A stretch of DNA of 64,000 nt from Microthyrium microscopicum. Lineage: Eukaryota > Ascomycota > Dothideomycetes > Microthyriales > Microthyriaceae. Positions 10,478 to 22,503 of the stretch are shown here, in pieces (positions within the stretch are counted from its first letter, which is position 1; each line of letters starts with the position of its first letter). The position numbers were made by a program, and so were the translations under genes. The stretch covers positions 3,280,401-3,344,400 of the forward strand of contig MU004231.1 of assembly GCA_010405405.1 (NCBI GenBank), read 5' to 3'. The notes beneath the pieces are model-generated. The model saw only the letters and a program-made list of their open reading frames with translations, was not told the DNA's origin and did not search any database.

Positions 10478-11871
10478 CCGTGCGAGTTGTGGTCGTCAAG
10501 CGTTGAGGTTGTGAGATGACGCCCGGTTGATGAGCCCTCCTCTACCAAAATGATATTCAGTTGACTTGTGGCACCGATTGGGTAGATTGGTCCTCGAATT
10601 AATTAACCTGGCTTTGACATGCCCCTCACCAATCGATAAACAGATTATCGAGTTCTTAAATGCCTCGTTACCATATACTGAAGTGTTAAAGATCTCAGTA
10701 TCTCGAGATTTGATCAACCCATGCAGTTGGATGTGTCTCACATCTGACGTCTCACTGCGATGCCACGTTTCACGAACAAGAAATCCATCTCAGTGGCTGA
10801 GCGGCAGAATCCCTGCTGAATATGCGATATTTTGATTAAAACCACGATATGGTCTGATAACTGACGATAGAAGATGAATTGAGAAAATGACCATTTCGTG
10901 AATGTCAGAATGATGAACCAAAAGAGTGGCTAAAAGCGTCGGCAGCAGTTGCCCAATTCGGCTGAGCCAAAGTCATGCCAACACAACAGTTGACCATACT
11001 TTATGTCAATCATTCTCAGGAATCTACTTTTTCAACCTGTCTTTCTTGTGGACCAATATACAGTAGTCTTGGTCCGAAACGGTCTTCTGCGCGTAAAGTA
11101 GTGGTCGATAGCTGGTATCTGGCAGCGACCACCAAGCGCGTCTATGCTCTTCGTCAGTCGTCATGTACGAGCCGTGATTGATAGCAGCAGCAGCCTTCGA
11201 TCTAAGGGTCAGCATCAGGCGCAACAACAACAAGGTCAAAGAGCTCGCGCAGCAAATAGCAGAGTCGCAAGAAGTTCCGCAGTATTTCTTAGGAGGAACC
11301 GTTGAAGCTCTCGTTGCAGACTTGTTCTTCATTTGCACCAAATTCCAGCTACTCTGATCGAGATCTTCAACAACTACAGCTACAAGGCCATGGCAGTCCT
11401 CCGACTTTGATCTGTATGTCAGGAAAACGGAAACTGAGCTAATTGAAGATAGAATGGAATGGAAAGAAGCGGACCCGTTCTGTCTATTGGCAATGCAAAG
11501 GAAAGACATCGATACAATTGTAGTCTCATGTCAATGAATCCTTAGAAAACCCGCCCATGGCATGTGTAAAGATCACTTCGTTTTTGCTACAACTTGAAGA
11601 ATCTTCCTTGCTTTGCAAGCAAACTTCTGCTATATCCTAATAATTTGTTTCTAGAGTCTTTCTTATCGACACTTGTGACTATGCTTGGTGGAGCCTTTAT
11701 TCATAACTCTAGTCAAGTGGCAAAAGCTTGGTTCAAGACGTAGGTAAATATCGAGGACTTTCTGCCTGAACCGGAACTGAACAGATCAGCTCCATGGTTA
11801 AACTATATAGTCCGGGTAAGTATTGCTGTTCTCCTATAGCTTCTCATCGTGAGGAGACCTTCAAACATGCT
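10478..11871. other. intergenic with weak open frames
   Basis: These 1.4 kb hold the hydrolase upstream region and the STRAP 3' flank. A + strand frame at about 11190-11360 reads protein-like (KELAQQIAESQEVPQYFLGG) after a TAG acceptor. A minus frame at 11024-11163 also does (MTTDEEHRRAWW). Neither joins to a convincing partner, so I call no gene. They may be relics. Confidence 0.3.
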
Positions 11872-13176
11872 CTAGCGCCACAGCCCATACGGGCCGTTTG
11901 TGAATTTCCAAAGCTTTACGGTACCATCTTCACTACCAGTTGCATATAGTTTTCCATCGGGAGAGAAAGTACATGCCCATATTGGGCCGTGGTGACCTTT
12001 CCCCATTTCTGCCATCACTCGTTAGTAGCTTTTCGAGCCCATTGAAGCCATGTCACTGTCATACCTTTTTCTTTCCCCTCATCAAAGTCCCATACGCGCA
12101 CCCACGTATCACCAACCGTACCAGTCACAAACTTGCGTGATGCACCATGTAGAGCTACACTCGCAACCTCATAATCAGTCTTGATCTGCTTGATGAGTGT
12201 CGCAGGTCGTCCAGCGTCAAAGAAGTATACACTTTTGCCAGCTGCCACGCTCAAAGAACCCTGAGCGCTCTCTGTGAGCGGACTCGGGTCAATCTCGCAA
12301 GATCCCACTGTGCCATCTAGTTTATACTCGCCTACTGGCGCACGCGTCCGTAGATCCCACCATCGAAGCATCTGATCCTCGCTTGCTGTCACCAGTACGT
12401 TGCTATCGGGTGTCCAGACAACATTACGGATGGTGCCTTGGTGAACACCTGGGCCGATCTCGAAACTGGGTGCAGTAGTTGAGCCGTTACTTGGCACGAC
12501 AGTGCCACCATTAGCAGCAGGGGGTGTAGAGGTACCAGTAGCTGGGCTAGAATCTGATCGCGAGAGGTCGAAGATGCGGAGTTTCTTCTCCGCACCTCCT
12601 GTGGCGAGTATTTGAGGGCGGGCTTGGGGAGGAAATGCGATGCTACGGACGATATGCGAGTGTTGTAATGTATGAAGAGTTTCGCCAGTGTGAGTGTCCC
12701 AAACTTTGCTGTCAAAGGTCAGTTCGGTGCTCCAGCGACGTAGAGAGAGAAATACGCAGTGAAGTCGGCAGAACCGGTGGCGGCTAATGTAGCATCTTGA
12801 GAAAGTCGTGCTTGCCAAACAGCGCCTTTATGACCTATAAATGTGCCTATCCTACTACAAGTCAGATGGAGCTTATGGTATCAAGGCATGGGGCTTATAC
12901 CAATCTCCTGTCATCCCATCCCGCAACATAGGATTGTTGTCTGTTGCAAATTTGAGCTCCATGTTGTGACCATAGTGTATGAGAACCTACCTTTACATGC
13001 TGAAATCAGGTAGTATTGATCATCGTCAACGACCGCAGAGAAGTGTATGTGGGTAACAGGTCGCGAATGTCCATGGCAGGTCAAGGGCACAACTTTTGTA
13101 GTCTCTGTAGCAGGTTTAGATTCTTGGAAATATAAAATACCCATGATGATCAGTACTCACCAGCTGGAGCAGCCAT
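11872..13176 (-). CDS. STRAP-like WD40 repeat protein
   Basis: The six-exon gene is complement(join(11872..12008,12065..12708,12756..12851,12901..12940,12991..13104,13161..13176)), 348 residues, about the usual STRAP length. WD40 blades are visible throughout: [73 protein letters not shown], and the last blade [22 protein letters not shown]. In animals STRAP (unrip) belongs to the SMN complex and also binds TGF-beta receptors; in fungi it is a small cytosolic/nuclear WD scaffold. A Ser/Thr/Pro/Gly-rich insertion of about 40 residues lies between two middle blades. The first exon is only 16 nt. Its acceptor was placed at CTACAG rather than an earlier AAG, because the latter would leave a 38-nt intron. 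No frame defect is seen. Confidence 0.85.
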
Positions 13177-13620
13177 ACGAAGGAGCGTTCAAGTAGGGGC
13201 AGGGCGGGAGTGGTTCAGCTGGCAATGCTCATGGCCTCTGGGCGAGGCGGGGTAGATAATGTGACGGAACCAGCCAAGTAACAATGGCAGATATTATCCG
13301 GTCTTTGAGTCGTCGATGGTCGTGATCGTTTGTCTGTAGAGAAAATTATGCGCCAAAACGGTATTGTTGGGACCATAAACCAGAGGTGGAGGGGAGAATC
13401 GGTGGGAGTAGGTATGGTCAAGGAAAAGCAAAACAAATGCGGCAAGGGGCCAAGGTCCCTCCCCTAGTCGTATGCAAGGCTGAGAAAACGCCTATAAGGC
13501 TGACAGGGGGCAACGTGGATAGCCAGGCTGAACACAAGGATATTGCATCTATCATAGATTTGCTTTTGTTAACGTTTCTTATTTTCATGATTATATATCT
13601 TCTTAGTGCTACTACCAGTT
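13177..13620. other. intergenic between STRAP-like and CDC37 genes
   Basis: These 444 bases carry the STRAP-like promoter and the CDC37 3' UTR, both on the minus strand. No other feature is visible. Confidence 0.5.
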
Positions 13621-15248
13621 CTAGTCCATTGGCGGATCCTCACTCAGCTCTGACGCAGGTAAATGACCAGTTCTGCTAATCTCATCCACGATCTTTTGAC
13701 CTTCTTCGTTAGTCGCGTCAATCACTCCTTCCTCGACGCTGAGAATTCCCCCTTCACTGAGTTGTCCTACAATTTCTTCAGCTTCGTCTACGCTCATCTT
13801 CCCGAGCACCTTGTTAATCTCATCCAGACTTCCTGTCTCTAATGCGCGCTGAAGACCTGGGGGAAAGCTATCGAAAATTCGACGGCCCACAATTTCATCT
13901 TCTGTTGGAGGTGGGTTTGTTGACGTAGCTGTTAGATCTGTGGGAATTGGGGGTGGAACGCGAATGTTGATGGTCGTATTAGGATCCACAGCATGTAGCT
14001 GAATCTGTTCCACGCCTCCTTCTCCTTCCTCCTCGCGTTGCTTTTGTAGCTCTTTGGCGCGAACTCTTATCTTCTGGTATGTGCCTTGAACGTCTTCAAT
14101 AAAAAGTTTGGAAGCATTATGATCCTTCGTGGTAATCCGTTTGAAGAACAACCCGACGCCATCTTTACCCAGTTGTCGACAGTACTGGATCAAAAGTGCT
14201 TGATGGACGCATTGTCTCGCGTAAACATCCTTGCCGTCTAGCTGCGCATTGAATGCCTCGACTAAGAGGCCATCACTATCTTTTTCGGTCAAGATGGATG
14301 GATTTTGTTGAACGAACTGTAAAGATGCCCGATAGTCTCCGTATGCAATTTTAGCGAAATGCTTTGCTGCTGGACTTGCAACAATGCTATCAGGGTCATC
14401 TGTTTTGGTGTCTTCCACATCAGCTTCCGCACCAGACGAGATGTCACCTGCAGCTGATTTTGGATTGAGCAACTCGACTTCTGTCGACTTTCCGCCAGCG
14501 GGCGATGTGTCTGCTTGATGCTTGGAAACCTGTCAAACCATTAGCATTCGTGGTAAAGTCGAAGGGAAAGGAACTCTACATGTGATGCGCTAAAACCCTC
14601 CTTCAAATCGTCACTTGTAATGTGCTTTGCTTGCTCCTTTTCAAGTTCTTGTAGTTTCGCGTTCAGCTCTTTTTGCAAGCCATCAACCTTGTCCTTATGC
14701 TCTGTAATGCCAGTAATGAAGCTTTCCAGCCTGTTTTCTCCTTTCTTCTCATCCACTTCATGCTTGACCTGATCCACTAGCGACGCCATCATTTTGGAAT
14801 ACCGCGGCTGTTCCTCTGTTTGCGAATGGACACCGGCCGGAGGTGCTGGTGGTTGGTCATCGGAAGGATCGCCGGCGGATTCGATTAATGACTGTAGGAC
14901 TAACTCATCTGCACGAGCAGCGGCATCTGGCTTGTGACTCTTCAAGGCTGTGAGGAGACGATTGATGCGCAGCAACAGGCCATCGTTGATTATGCGCTCG
15001 TATTTGAGTGTTTCGATGTGATGTTTTCGTTGGGCTCGGTCTTGATGTATCTGGGCCTGTTTGGCTCGGATGAAGGAACGCTTGTCAACGTTGGGATGAA
15101 CTTCGATATCCGAGTCGTCAGACAACTCTAGGTTATCCTGAGTGAAATCAGTATATTGTTTACAATATGATGAGCCCGCAAGCGCCTTGGTGAGTAGGGC
15201 CTTGATTAGAATTGATCAACATACCCACTTGCTGTAATCTACTGGCAT
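13621..15248 (-). CDS. CDC37: Hsp90 co-chaperone Cdc37
   Basis: The spliced gene is complement(join(13621..14529,14580..15137,15225..15248)), 496 residues, with two phase-0 introns. The N-terminal Cdc37 signature is clear: MPVDYSKWDNLELSDDSD, then EVHPNVDKRSFIRAKQ. It includes the conserved SDDSD site that CK2 phosphorylates in this family. A coiled coil follows (90-190). The middle Hsp90-binding domain begins near FAKIAYGDYRASLQF and includes LIQYCRQLGKDGVGLFF. The C-terminal domain carries FPPGLQRALETGSLDEINKV. Cdc37 delivers protein kinases to Hsp90 in the cytosol. The eight-residue first exon is conserved sequence, which fixes the start. It shares a 390-base promoter with the divergent ABC transporter gene. 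Confidence 0.95.
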
Positions 15249-15638
15249 TGTGACTCGTACAGGATATAAGCGACAGAGTAGGGAAGGAAAGGGTTATAAC
15301 GCAGGACATGTATAGCTACAGTATGGCAGGTCGAAAGCAGAACATTCTTTGAGCTTCCAAAGGTTTGGATCAATTTGGCGGGGAGCTTAAACGTCAACAT
15401 CAGGTTGCCGACCAATCCCTGTCGTTCGGACCGAAGACAAAACTGACCTTAGCTTTACTGACTAAGCCAAGATCGTCGAAAGACGCCATCATGAAGTTGC
15501 TTGTAGATGCCAATGTCCATCCTCGTCTTGTAACGCATCAAACCCCTATTCTTGGTCGGTCGTAATGATAAACTCCAAATCGATAACGTCCAAATCCCCT
15601 CTCCGGTAGCCTGCCGTCACTCTTCAACCTCTTTAGGC
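15249..15638. promoter_or_regulatory. bidirectional promoter, CDC37 / mitochondrial ABC transporter
   Basis: These 390 bases separate two divergent ATGs. There is no obvious TATA box. A few short open frames occur but none suggests a gene. Confidence 0.45.
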
Positions 15639-18037
15639 ATGCGGGCACTAAACCTTCTCAAATCCGCGACCACGAGCGGCGCCTTGTCGACGCGAATTAC
15701 CCCAGGAATACCACGTGGATCCAGGGCACGCGTTCCGATATCTGGTCCGAAGGAACAATTGGGTTTGAAGACCTCGTTGAAGTCTTTCCATCCCATCCGC
15801 GAATATGGAAGCTCATTACAGATGTCTCGAGGAGCACGGAAACAGTCTCATCAATCCCTACAAATCACATCTATAATACAACGGCGCTTTGAATCATCGA
15901 CTCCCCGTCCGACTGCTACTCAAGCCCCCGCGCGAAAGCTTACACTCGAGGAACAAGAGGAGTCTAGACCGAAGCGAACTGAGGAGGAACATGACGAGGA
16001 TGACGGACTTGAAGAGTTTGGAAGGTCGGACCGCGCAAATGCTGCTTCACAACTTAATTTGACCGCAAAGCTGAGCAAAGAGAGCGCAAAGACACAACGG
16101 CCGGCTTTCAGAGAAGTGTGGAGATTGTTAAAGATTGCTGGACCGGAAAAGTCCACACTTGGCATAGCATTTTCTCTGCTGCTGGTCTCATCAGCAATTT
16201 CTCTATCGATTCCCTGGGCGATTGGAAAGATTATGGATATTGCAAGCAAAGGAGAAGGTGGTCAGATTACCCTGTTTGGTATTGAACCTGCCATATTCTA
16301 CACGTCTTTCGGTGCTCTACTTTTGCTTGGTGCTTCTGCCAATTTTGGCAGAGTTATTCTCTTGCGAATAGTGGGAGAGAGAATCGTTGCCAGACTTAGG
16401 TCGAAGCTTTTTAAGAAAACCATGGTCCAGAACGCAGAATTCTTCGATGCCAATCGTGTTGGTGATCTGATCTCGAGACTGGGAGCCGATACTACAATCG
16501 TTGGCAAGAGTATTACACAGAACTTGTCGGATGGTCTCAGAGCGCTCGTCAGTGGAAGTGCTGGTCTTGCTATGATGACTTGGACGAGTCCTCATTTGAC
16601 TAGCGTTCTATTCTTCATGCTACCACCATTTGCTGGATGCGCTTTCTTCTTTGGTCGTGCCATTCGAAATCTAAGCCGACAAATTCAAAAGAACTTGGGA
16701 ACCTTGACCAAAATTGCAGAGGAGAGACTTGGCAATGTCAAAACATCTCAAGCGTTTGTTGGAGAAGGACCTGAAGTTGGAAGATATAACAAGCAGGTTC
16801 GAAAAATCTTTACACTTGGAAAGAAAGACGCATGGCTGAACGCTACCTTCTTTGGAACTTCTGGGCTCTTGGGCAACTTGACCATTCTAGCCTTGCTCTA
16901 CGTCGGTGGCGGCATGGTCCAGTCAGGTGCAATAACAGTCGGACAATTGTCTTCCTTCCTTCTATATGCTGGCTTTGCTGGATCCAGTATGTTCGGCTTA
17001 TCAGGCTTCTACTCTGAACTCATGAAAGGTAGCGGCGCTGCCAGTCGATTGTTTGAACTTCAAGATCGGCAACCTAGCTCCTATCCCACTGTTGGACAAC
17101 CGGTCAAATCTGCCAGAGGTCCAATTGAGTTTACAGGTGTCGAATTCAGTTACCCAACACGACCGGCGGTGAAGATTTTCCATGACTTAACTTTCCGAAT
17201 AGCAGAAGGCAGCAATGTGGCTATTGTTGCGCCCAGTGGAGCAGGAAAATCTACAGTTGCTCAGCTATTGTTGCGATTCTATGTTCCCACTAAAGGAACA
17301 ATTACCATCAACGGGAAAGACATAGCCGGCATGAATGCCAAACAACTTCGCCGGAAAATTGGATACGTCGGACAAGAGCCTGTGCTGTTCTCTGGTTCAG
17401 TGGCAGATAACATTGCCTACGGACGGCCAAGTGCTTCAAGGGCCGACATTATCATTGCTGCCAGAAAAGCAAATTGTCACTTCATAAGTGATTTCGTAAG
17501 TACATATCACTACCTGCTTACCAACTCGCTAACTATATTTAGCCCGAGGGACTTGATACCCAGGTAGGCGCTCGTGGAACTCAATTATCTGGCGGCCAAA
17601 AGCAGCGTATTGCTATTGCGCGCGCACTACTGAAAAATCCCGACATCCTTATCCTCGATGAAGCAACAAGTGCCTTGGATGCGGAGTCAGAAAGCCTGGT
17701 TAATCAAGCTCTAGCTGTGTTGCTCAAGGGGAACAACACCACCATCAGTATTGCGCATCGACTTAGCACAATTAAACGTAGTGACAGGGTCATTGTCATT
17801 GGCAACGATGGTACTATTGCTGAAGAAGGTACATACAAAGACCTGAGTACTCGCGAAAACGGCGCCTTTAGCCAGCTTATGCAGTGGCAACTTACCGGTG
17901 AAGACACCGAGCCAAAGGCGCCAAAGCCAAGTGAGAAGGAAGAAATACAGTACAACTTGGAACATGAAGAGGAAGTCGAAGAGCATGAAGCAGAAACCGT
18001 AGAGCAGGAAAGGAAGGACACGAGTTCCAAGTCGTAG
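15639..18037 (+). CDS. MDL1: mitochondrial ABC half-transporter (Mdl1/ABCB10-like)
   Basis: The spliced gene is join(15639..17495,17543..18037), 783 residues. The start was set at the first in-frame ATG; it gives a basic, Ser-rich, acid-poor mitochondrial presequence ([20 protein letters not shown]). One ABC transmembrane domain follows, with helices around 190-450. One nucleotide-binding domain carries Walker [11 protein letters not shown]-loop [12 protein letters not shown], signature LSGGQKQR, Walker [13 protein letters not shown] and H-loop IAHRLST. The 47-nt intron lies just after the Q-loop. The tail is acidic and Lys/Glu-rich. Mdl1-type half transporters dimerise in the inner membrane and export peptides from the matrix. 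The paralogue Mdl2 cannot be excluded from sequence alone. All catalytic motifs are intact. Confidence 0.9.
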
Positions 18038-18523
18038 CATGCCACCACTCCGATAGTCTAGCTACAATAATCGAACGCATCAACGACCCATGGCGGAGCA
18101 GCATCGAGCATAACACGGCGTTTCCTGGAACAGCTAAATTCCCCTAACATTTGCCTTGGATTGGAAACACCTCACTCTGGACGGGATTTGTTTTAGTCTA
18201 TGTAGGCAGCATGTAGACTATCACCTGAGATGCGCGCTGCGATCTCATGTACATATGTAATTTTTCTTCTCCACGTTCTCAACCGCCTATTCTGTTCTGC
18301 ATTCCGTGTGGCTATTCATGAAAGAATGCTTCAACTTCATTCCGCCCCTGTCTCCCTTATTCTGTCAGCAGAACCACCAACGAACCAACTTCAACATCCT
18401 AAACTGCCATTAGGAAATATTAGGTTCTAACTGCGTCGTAAGTTAAGCATACTTTTATCAGCAACAATAATCTGAAAACGAATAGGTCCATTGTTCTTCT
18501 GTTCACTAGCACTGGCTCTCGCC
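18038..18523. other. intergenic
   Basis: These 486 bases hold the 3' UTR of the ABC transporter and the upstream region of the small membrane protein gene. Nothing else is seen. Confidence 0.45.
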
Positions 18524-18802
18524 ATGGCTACGACTTCATCAATACCCTTTCTCGTGCAGGAAGAAAATACGAATACTCAAACAACGCACGGCTGGACCAT
18601 TGCCGTCGCAGTCTTTGCAATTCTCGGATTTCTGGGACTGATCACCATGTGTATGACCTATCGACCACGAGGACCACGCCCAACAATTGGTCAAGATCCA
18701 CATAACAAGACGATTTCTGATGAGTACTCTCGGCGACAAATGGAGCATGATATAATTCATCAGAGAGCTGCCGCTGGGTATGACGCATATCGTGGCAATT
18801 GA
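18524..18802 (+). CDS. small single-pass membrane protein, hypothetical
   Basis: A single-exon frame encodes 92 residues from the first ATG. A polar N-terminus (MATTSSIPFLVQEENTNTQ) leads to one clear hydrophobic helix (WTIAVAVFAILGFLGLITMC) near residues 27-46. The cytosol-like tail is basic and Arg/Pro-rich, then charged (DEYSRRQMEHDIIHQRAAA). The Arg-rich side after the helix suggests N-out/C-in topology. The family is not recognised. The clean helix-plus-basic-tail layout and the preceding C-containing leader favour a real gene. Confidence 0.55.
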   Translation: MATTSSIPFLVQEENTNTQTTHGWTIAVAVFAILGFLGLITMCMTYRPRGPRPTIGQDPHNKTISDEYSRRQMEHDIIHQRAAAGYDAYRGN

Positions 18803-19046
18803 ATGGATCGGTCTTGTAGCTGGCATTCTAGCAGTAGTACCAGGTTACGATTCCGGCATCAGTTTCAATTCAATCTGATACGCAAAGTCCTAGTCGTAGA
18901 ATAACTGTTTCAATTAATCAATTTGGTCAATTCATCAACTCTAATTCTCTAGCCGAGAAAACGAGTATATCATACCAGACAATTATGCTCCTAACGATTT
19001 GGACTGATAACATATCTAAGATATTGACATCCATTATTTTTAGTCA

Positions 19047-20262
19047 TCATGATAGCAAAAGTAGACGCCCCTTTGGGTATCTGCTAATGATTGCCGCCCG
19101 GAGCAGCGCAGTCGCTTCCAGAGAGATGGCGCAGAAAGTCATTTTCTCCTTTTGAAGAGAAGTGATATGGTTCGCGCCGCCAGTAATATCGCCAGGAGTT
19201 TGTACTACCGAGCTGTAGGTTGCCGGTGTCCTATATGTAACCAAAATGATGTTTCAAGCAATTAATGAGTCAATTTTGTGCTGCATATCATTCAGTCACT
19301 ACTAGAGCCTTGTCCTAGATACTTGTATAGCGAACCTCAGTATTTGCTGAGGACTCTAAAAATGCAGCAATCGACTACAAAACACCAACCTTGCTCATCC
19401 GCGTATAATCGATACTGAGAGTCTGCAAAGAACTATTGAATGTTAGAGGTCCATTAGCCTGTCCACGAAGACACCGGCTACTGCTTGTCTGAACCCTCTT
19501 GAACAACTCGAATTTCCCAGGTTCGGGTGGACTCAGTCATTCCAACCCGGATATTGTAAATCTAAGCCTTCTTTTCTTCGAGAGCAATTTGTTGATCCTT
19601 TCCAATATGATTTTTTTTGGTTCTAGAGTAGACAGTATCTCCCGGTGAACACGATACGCAGCTGGATCAAATTCTTGAACCCTGGAATTCTATCAAGCTC
19701 AAGTGAAAGCTGTCTCCAGCAGCTCTACGTATCCCTTTCGCATGAAGGTGTCCATGCTGCTGAACTGATGAACAAGGAATCAATGTTTAGACAAAGTTTC
19801 GTGATACGGTGACTCTAAAAATGCTTGATGAACCAGGTATCCGCAAAGACCTCGTAATTACTTCCAGAACTGAAGAATGTGTTTTCTCTATACATGACTG
19901 CTTTTGCTAGCCTCCTTATGTGTCTGTTTGTGCGAAGAAGCGATGAGCATTATCCGCATCTACAGGTGCTCGAATATGTCAGACTTGGTCGTTTACAGGA
20001 ACAGGAGCCAAAGTCTTGGGGAAATGCATGCTCTGTATCCGTACAGTATCTACAACAATCTGCTTTGACTTACTTGCTGCGTTCACTGAGCGGAATACCG
20101 GGCCTTGAATCTGCGACCAAGTCAGTATGATGCAGTACCATCTCCTGAAACTCTATTGCAGTCGCAGAAAATGGAACGGGCTGCCATTGGACTGTGAACG
20201 GTGCCGAGATGTGCTGAACATGAATCTATGGACTTCCAGTATTCTGATATTTCTCGTTCTTG
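19047..20262 (-). pseudogene. decayed minus-strand gene, family unknown
   Basis: Three stretches read as protein on the minus strand. At about 20086-20262 the frame reads VQWQPVPFSATAIEFQEMVL and ends at AA/GTAAGT. At about 19380-19680 some 100 codons run on (RVHREILSTLEPKKIILERI, later NGPLTFNSSLQTLSIDYTR) with one in-frame TGA that no obvious intron removes. At 19047-19244 a terminal frame ends ISRYPKGRLLLLS. The pieces are separated by regions with stops and partial splice signals. The single nonsense codon inside otherwise coherent sequence suggests recent inactivation. I cannot name the family, and a real multi-exon gene with an unusual splice is an alternative. Confidence 0.3.
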
Positions 20263-20507
20263 CCATATATTTTTCTACGCCGTTGAAGGACTACGTGAGT
20301 TGGCAACCTTCCAAGCAGGCAAATGTGAACTATGGTAAAGGTAGCAGAATGGTCCTACAACTGATATCGTACCAGTAAGATAAATCGTTGATCCTGGTAA
20401 TAGTAGAATACTTCCTCATATCAGGACTTCTGTGTATAGTCTTACCCTGTACTCAATCAATCTTTTCATTCAATTAGTAGGAGCGCTCTACTAAACCACC
20501 TCATATC

Positions 20508-20791
20508 ATGCCGACACAGCGGTCAAAATGTCACGATCTCCATAATACATACATCGACCACCCTTGGTTCAGCGCATTAGCAGAACTAGGCGTCATCAAA
20601 GGTACTGAATTACGCCCCATGAGCATAAGCATCCCAGTCGTTTCGCCCACGTGCCATATCAACGCTTTTCGTAACTATTAGTGCCCACATATGCACACGG
20701 AGTCTTCTCCGGTCCGCTTTCAGACATGAGCTCAAAGTGGTTGACGAGCCTCACGGAGTCGTCTCCGGCTGTGAAACAGACGTCATTGTGA
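20508..20791 (+). CDS. possible two-exon mini gene, or remnant of a larger gene
   Basis: A candidate is join(20508..20601,20682..20791), 67 residues. Exon 1 starts at ATG (MPTQRSKCHDLHNTYIDHPW) and ends AAAG/GTACTG. The 80-nt intron has TAACTATTAG at its end. Exon 2 continues in frame (PTYAHGVFSGPLSDMSSKWL) to a TGA. The text is strongly protein-like on both sides of the join. Another open frame of about 46 codons follows from roughly 20801 in a different phase, so this may be the front part of a broken gene. No family is recognised. Confidence 0.3.
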
Positions 20792-22479
20792 TATCGTCAT
20801 CATGTTCCCGGATGGCTGTCTGCCGATCAGCGTAGCTTCCTGTCGTGTCATACAGATGATGTCTTTCCCCCCTAGCTCATTCCTGACGAAGCTGACAGCA
20901 GGGTACTATAGGGTGTGCCATGGGTTCACTGCCATGTCATCGTGATGGTTTACGGGTGATAGTTCTGGTGTAGATGTTCCAGTGATTCGGGAAGGAGGCG
21001 AGAGATTGGAGGCGTTGGTCGATGTATGGCGTGTGGTGAGATGTAAAGGTTTGTAGGAGGCAACTTCAGATAATAAGTAGCGCAGATGATGGTCCTGTTT
21101 GAGCACTGATGAGCAGAGCTTGAGTGTGGTGTGGTGGATATTTTATTGTCTTGAAGTGAGTTGATCTATCGCGATCTGTGGGATATTATCACTCCCGCTT
21201 GTAAATTTCATGCACTCGTGTAATCCTCATCAATGATTAAAGATAGCATAAGCTCCTTTATGCTCAAACACCAATTTTCTCAGCTGTGACGAACCCATAC
21301 ACTTAGCAAGGTAGAATATACAATCAGCATCTGATCGCTCCACAACCAGATCAATTTGCGATATGCATCAATTGGACCAAACCATGGTGTCCCCTCAAAG
21401 AATTACGTAGCGTCCAGGATATTTTATGTTCCGAAGAATAGGTCTGAAATATTGAGACACGGGATGAATCCAGGGACGAAGAGCATCATCGTGACGCAGA
21501 AGGCGGCAAGGCTGAAGCAGACCCTTAAAGGGCACGCCACCAATGACAAGCTGATCGACGGGTGGTTGGACTCTGAGCATCGCGCAAACGACCTGGAGTC
21601 AAAAAAAGTCGTGGCGTTTCCCGCTTTGTGACATCACTTTAAGCAAGGACCATGGTCCAGGCCGTACGATCTTCTTTGCCATTAATGGGAAAGATGTACT
21701 TGTACTCTATGTTAAGGAAATACAAGTAAACAACATTTAGAGACAGAGATAAGTGTTAAAAAGTTAAGAACATCACGCAGGAGGCGGATCGTGGAGGTTA
21801 AAAGTTCGATTAGCAAACTGTCATTAGCGTGATGAAATAGATTATTTATATCGTTCTATCCACGCACTACTCACGGCATTTGCCAGTAATGTTTGGCGGA
21901 GCCGCGATGCTTTGTTAGTTCCACCATTACTCTAATTACAGGTGCTGAATATGGTTCCGAAAAACTATGGAGTGACGTAATCCGCCAAGCCACCACAACA
22001 GCATATGATTTACAATTTCCAGTGTCGAATTCCCAGCCTTTCGTGCATTGATCTAGAAAGGCATTGTTGCAGAGTCTTTCTGAGTTTTGATGGAGTGGTA
22101 ATTACAGCATGGGATATAGCATTTTATGTGCAAACTGGCACCAGCATGCTCTGGCAGTTCTAGTATAATTCAGGACATGAACTAACGATGGTACATTAAT
22201 GTCTGTAATAATCACGTTCTAGCAATTAGCCAACCAGGTCGTGGAACTTATCTTTCTGGGGTTTACTGTCGGGCATCACCATACTATATACACAATAGAT
22301 GATAATCCCTTCTAAAGGTAGACTAGTTTTGTGTCTCTAAGTCCATGAATGGTGTACACGCAGATGCAGCAACAGGGTACCTGGTAGGATAGGACCACAG
22401 ATGGAGAGAGATGCATTATCCAGTTGCATAACATGCGGGGAGGGTATTTAACCGGCCAAATAATGCAAGACGGCACGCT

Positions 22480-22503
22480 GCAAGACCCTGCAAGACCCTG
22501 CAA
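22480..22503. repeat. 10-bp tandem repeat (GCAAGACCCT)
   Basis: About two and a half copies of a perfect decamer lie in an otherwise unannotated stretch. Confidence 0.6.

Noticed and set aside
11024-11509. 161-codon minus frame as a gene
   Set aside because: It begins without a strong start context, mixes plausible and implausible composition, and overlaps another protein-like frame on the opposite strand.
13105-13122. Earlier acceptor for exon 2 of the STRAP-like gene
   Set aside because: It would leave a 38-nt intron; the CTACAG acceptor at 13105-13106 gives a normal length and keeps frame.
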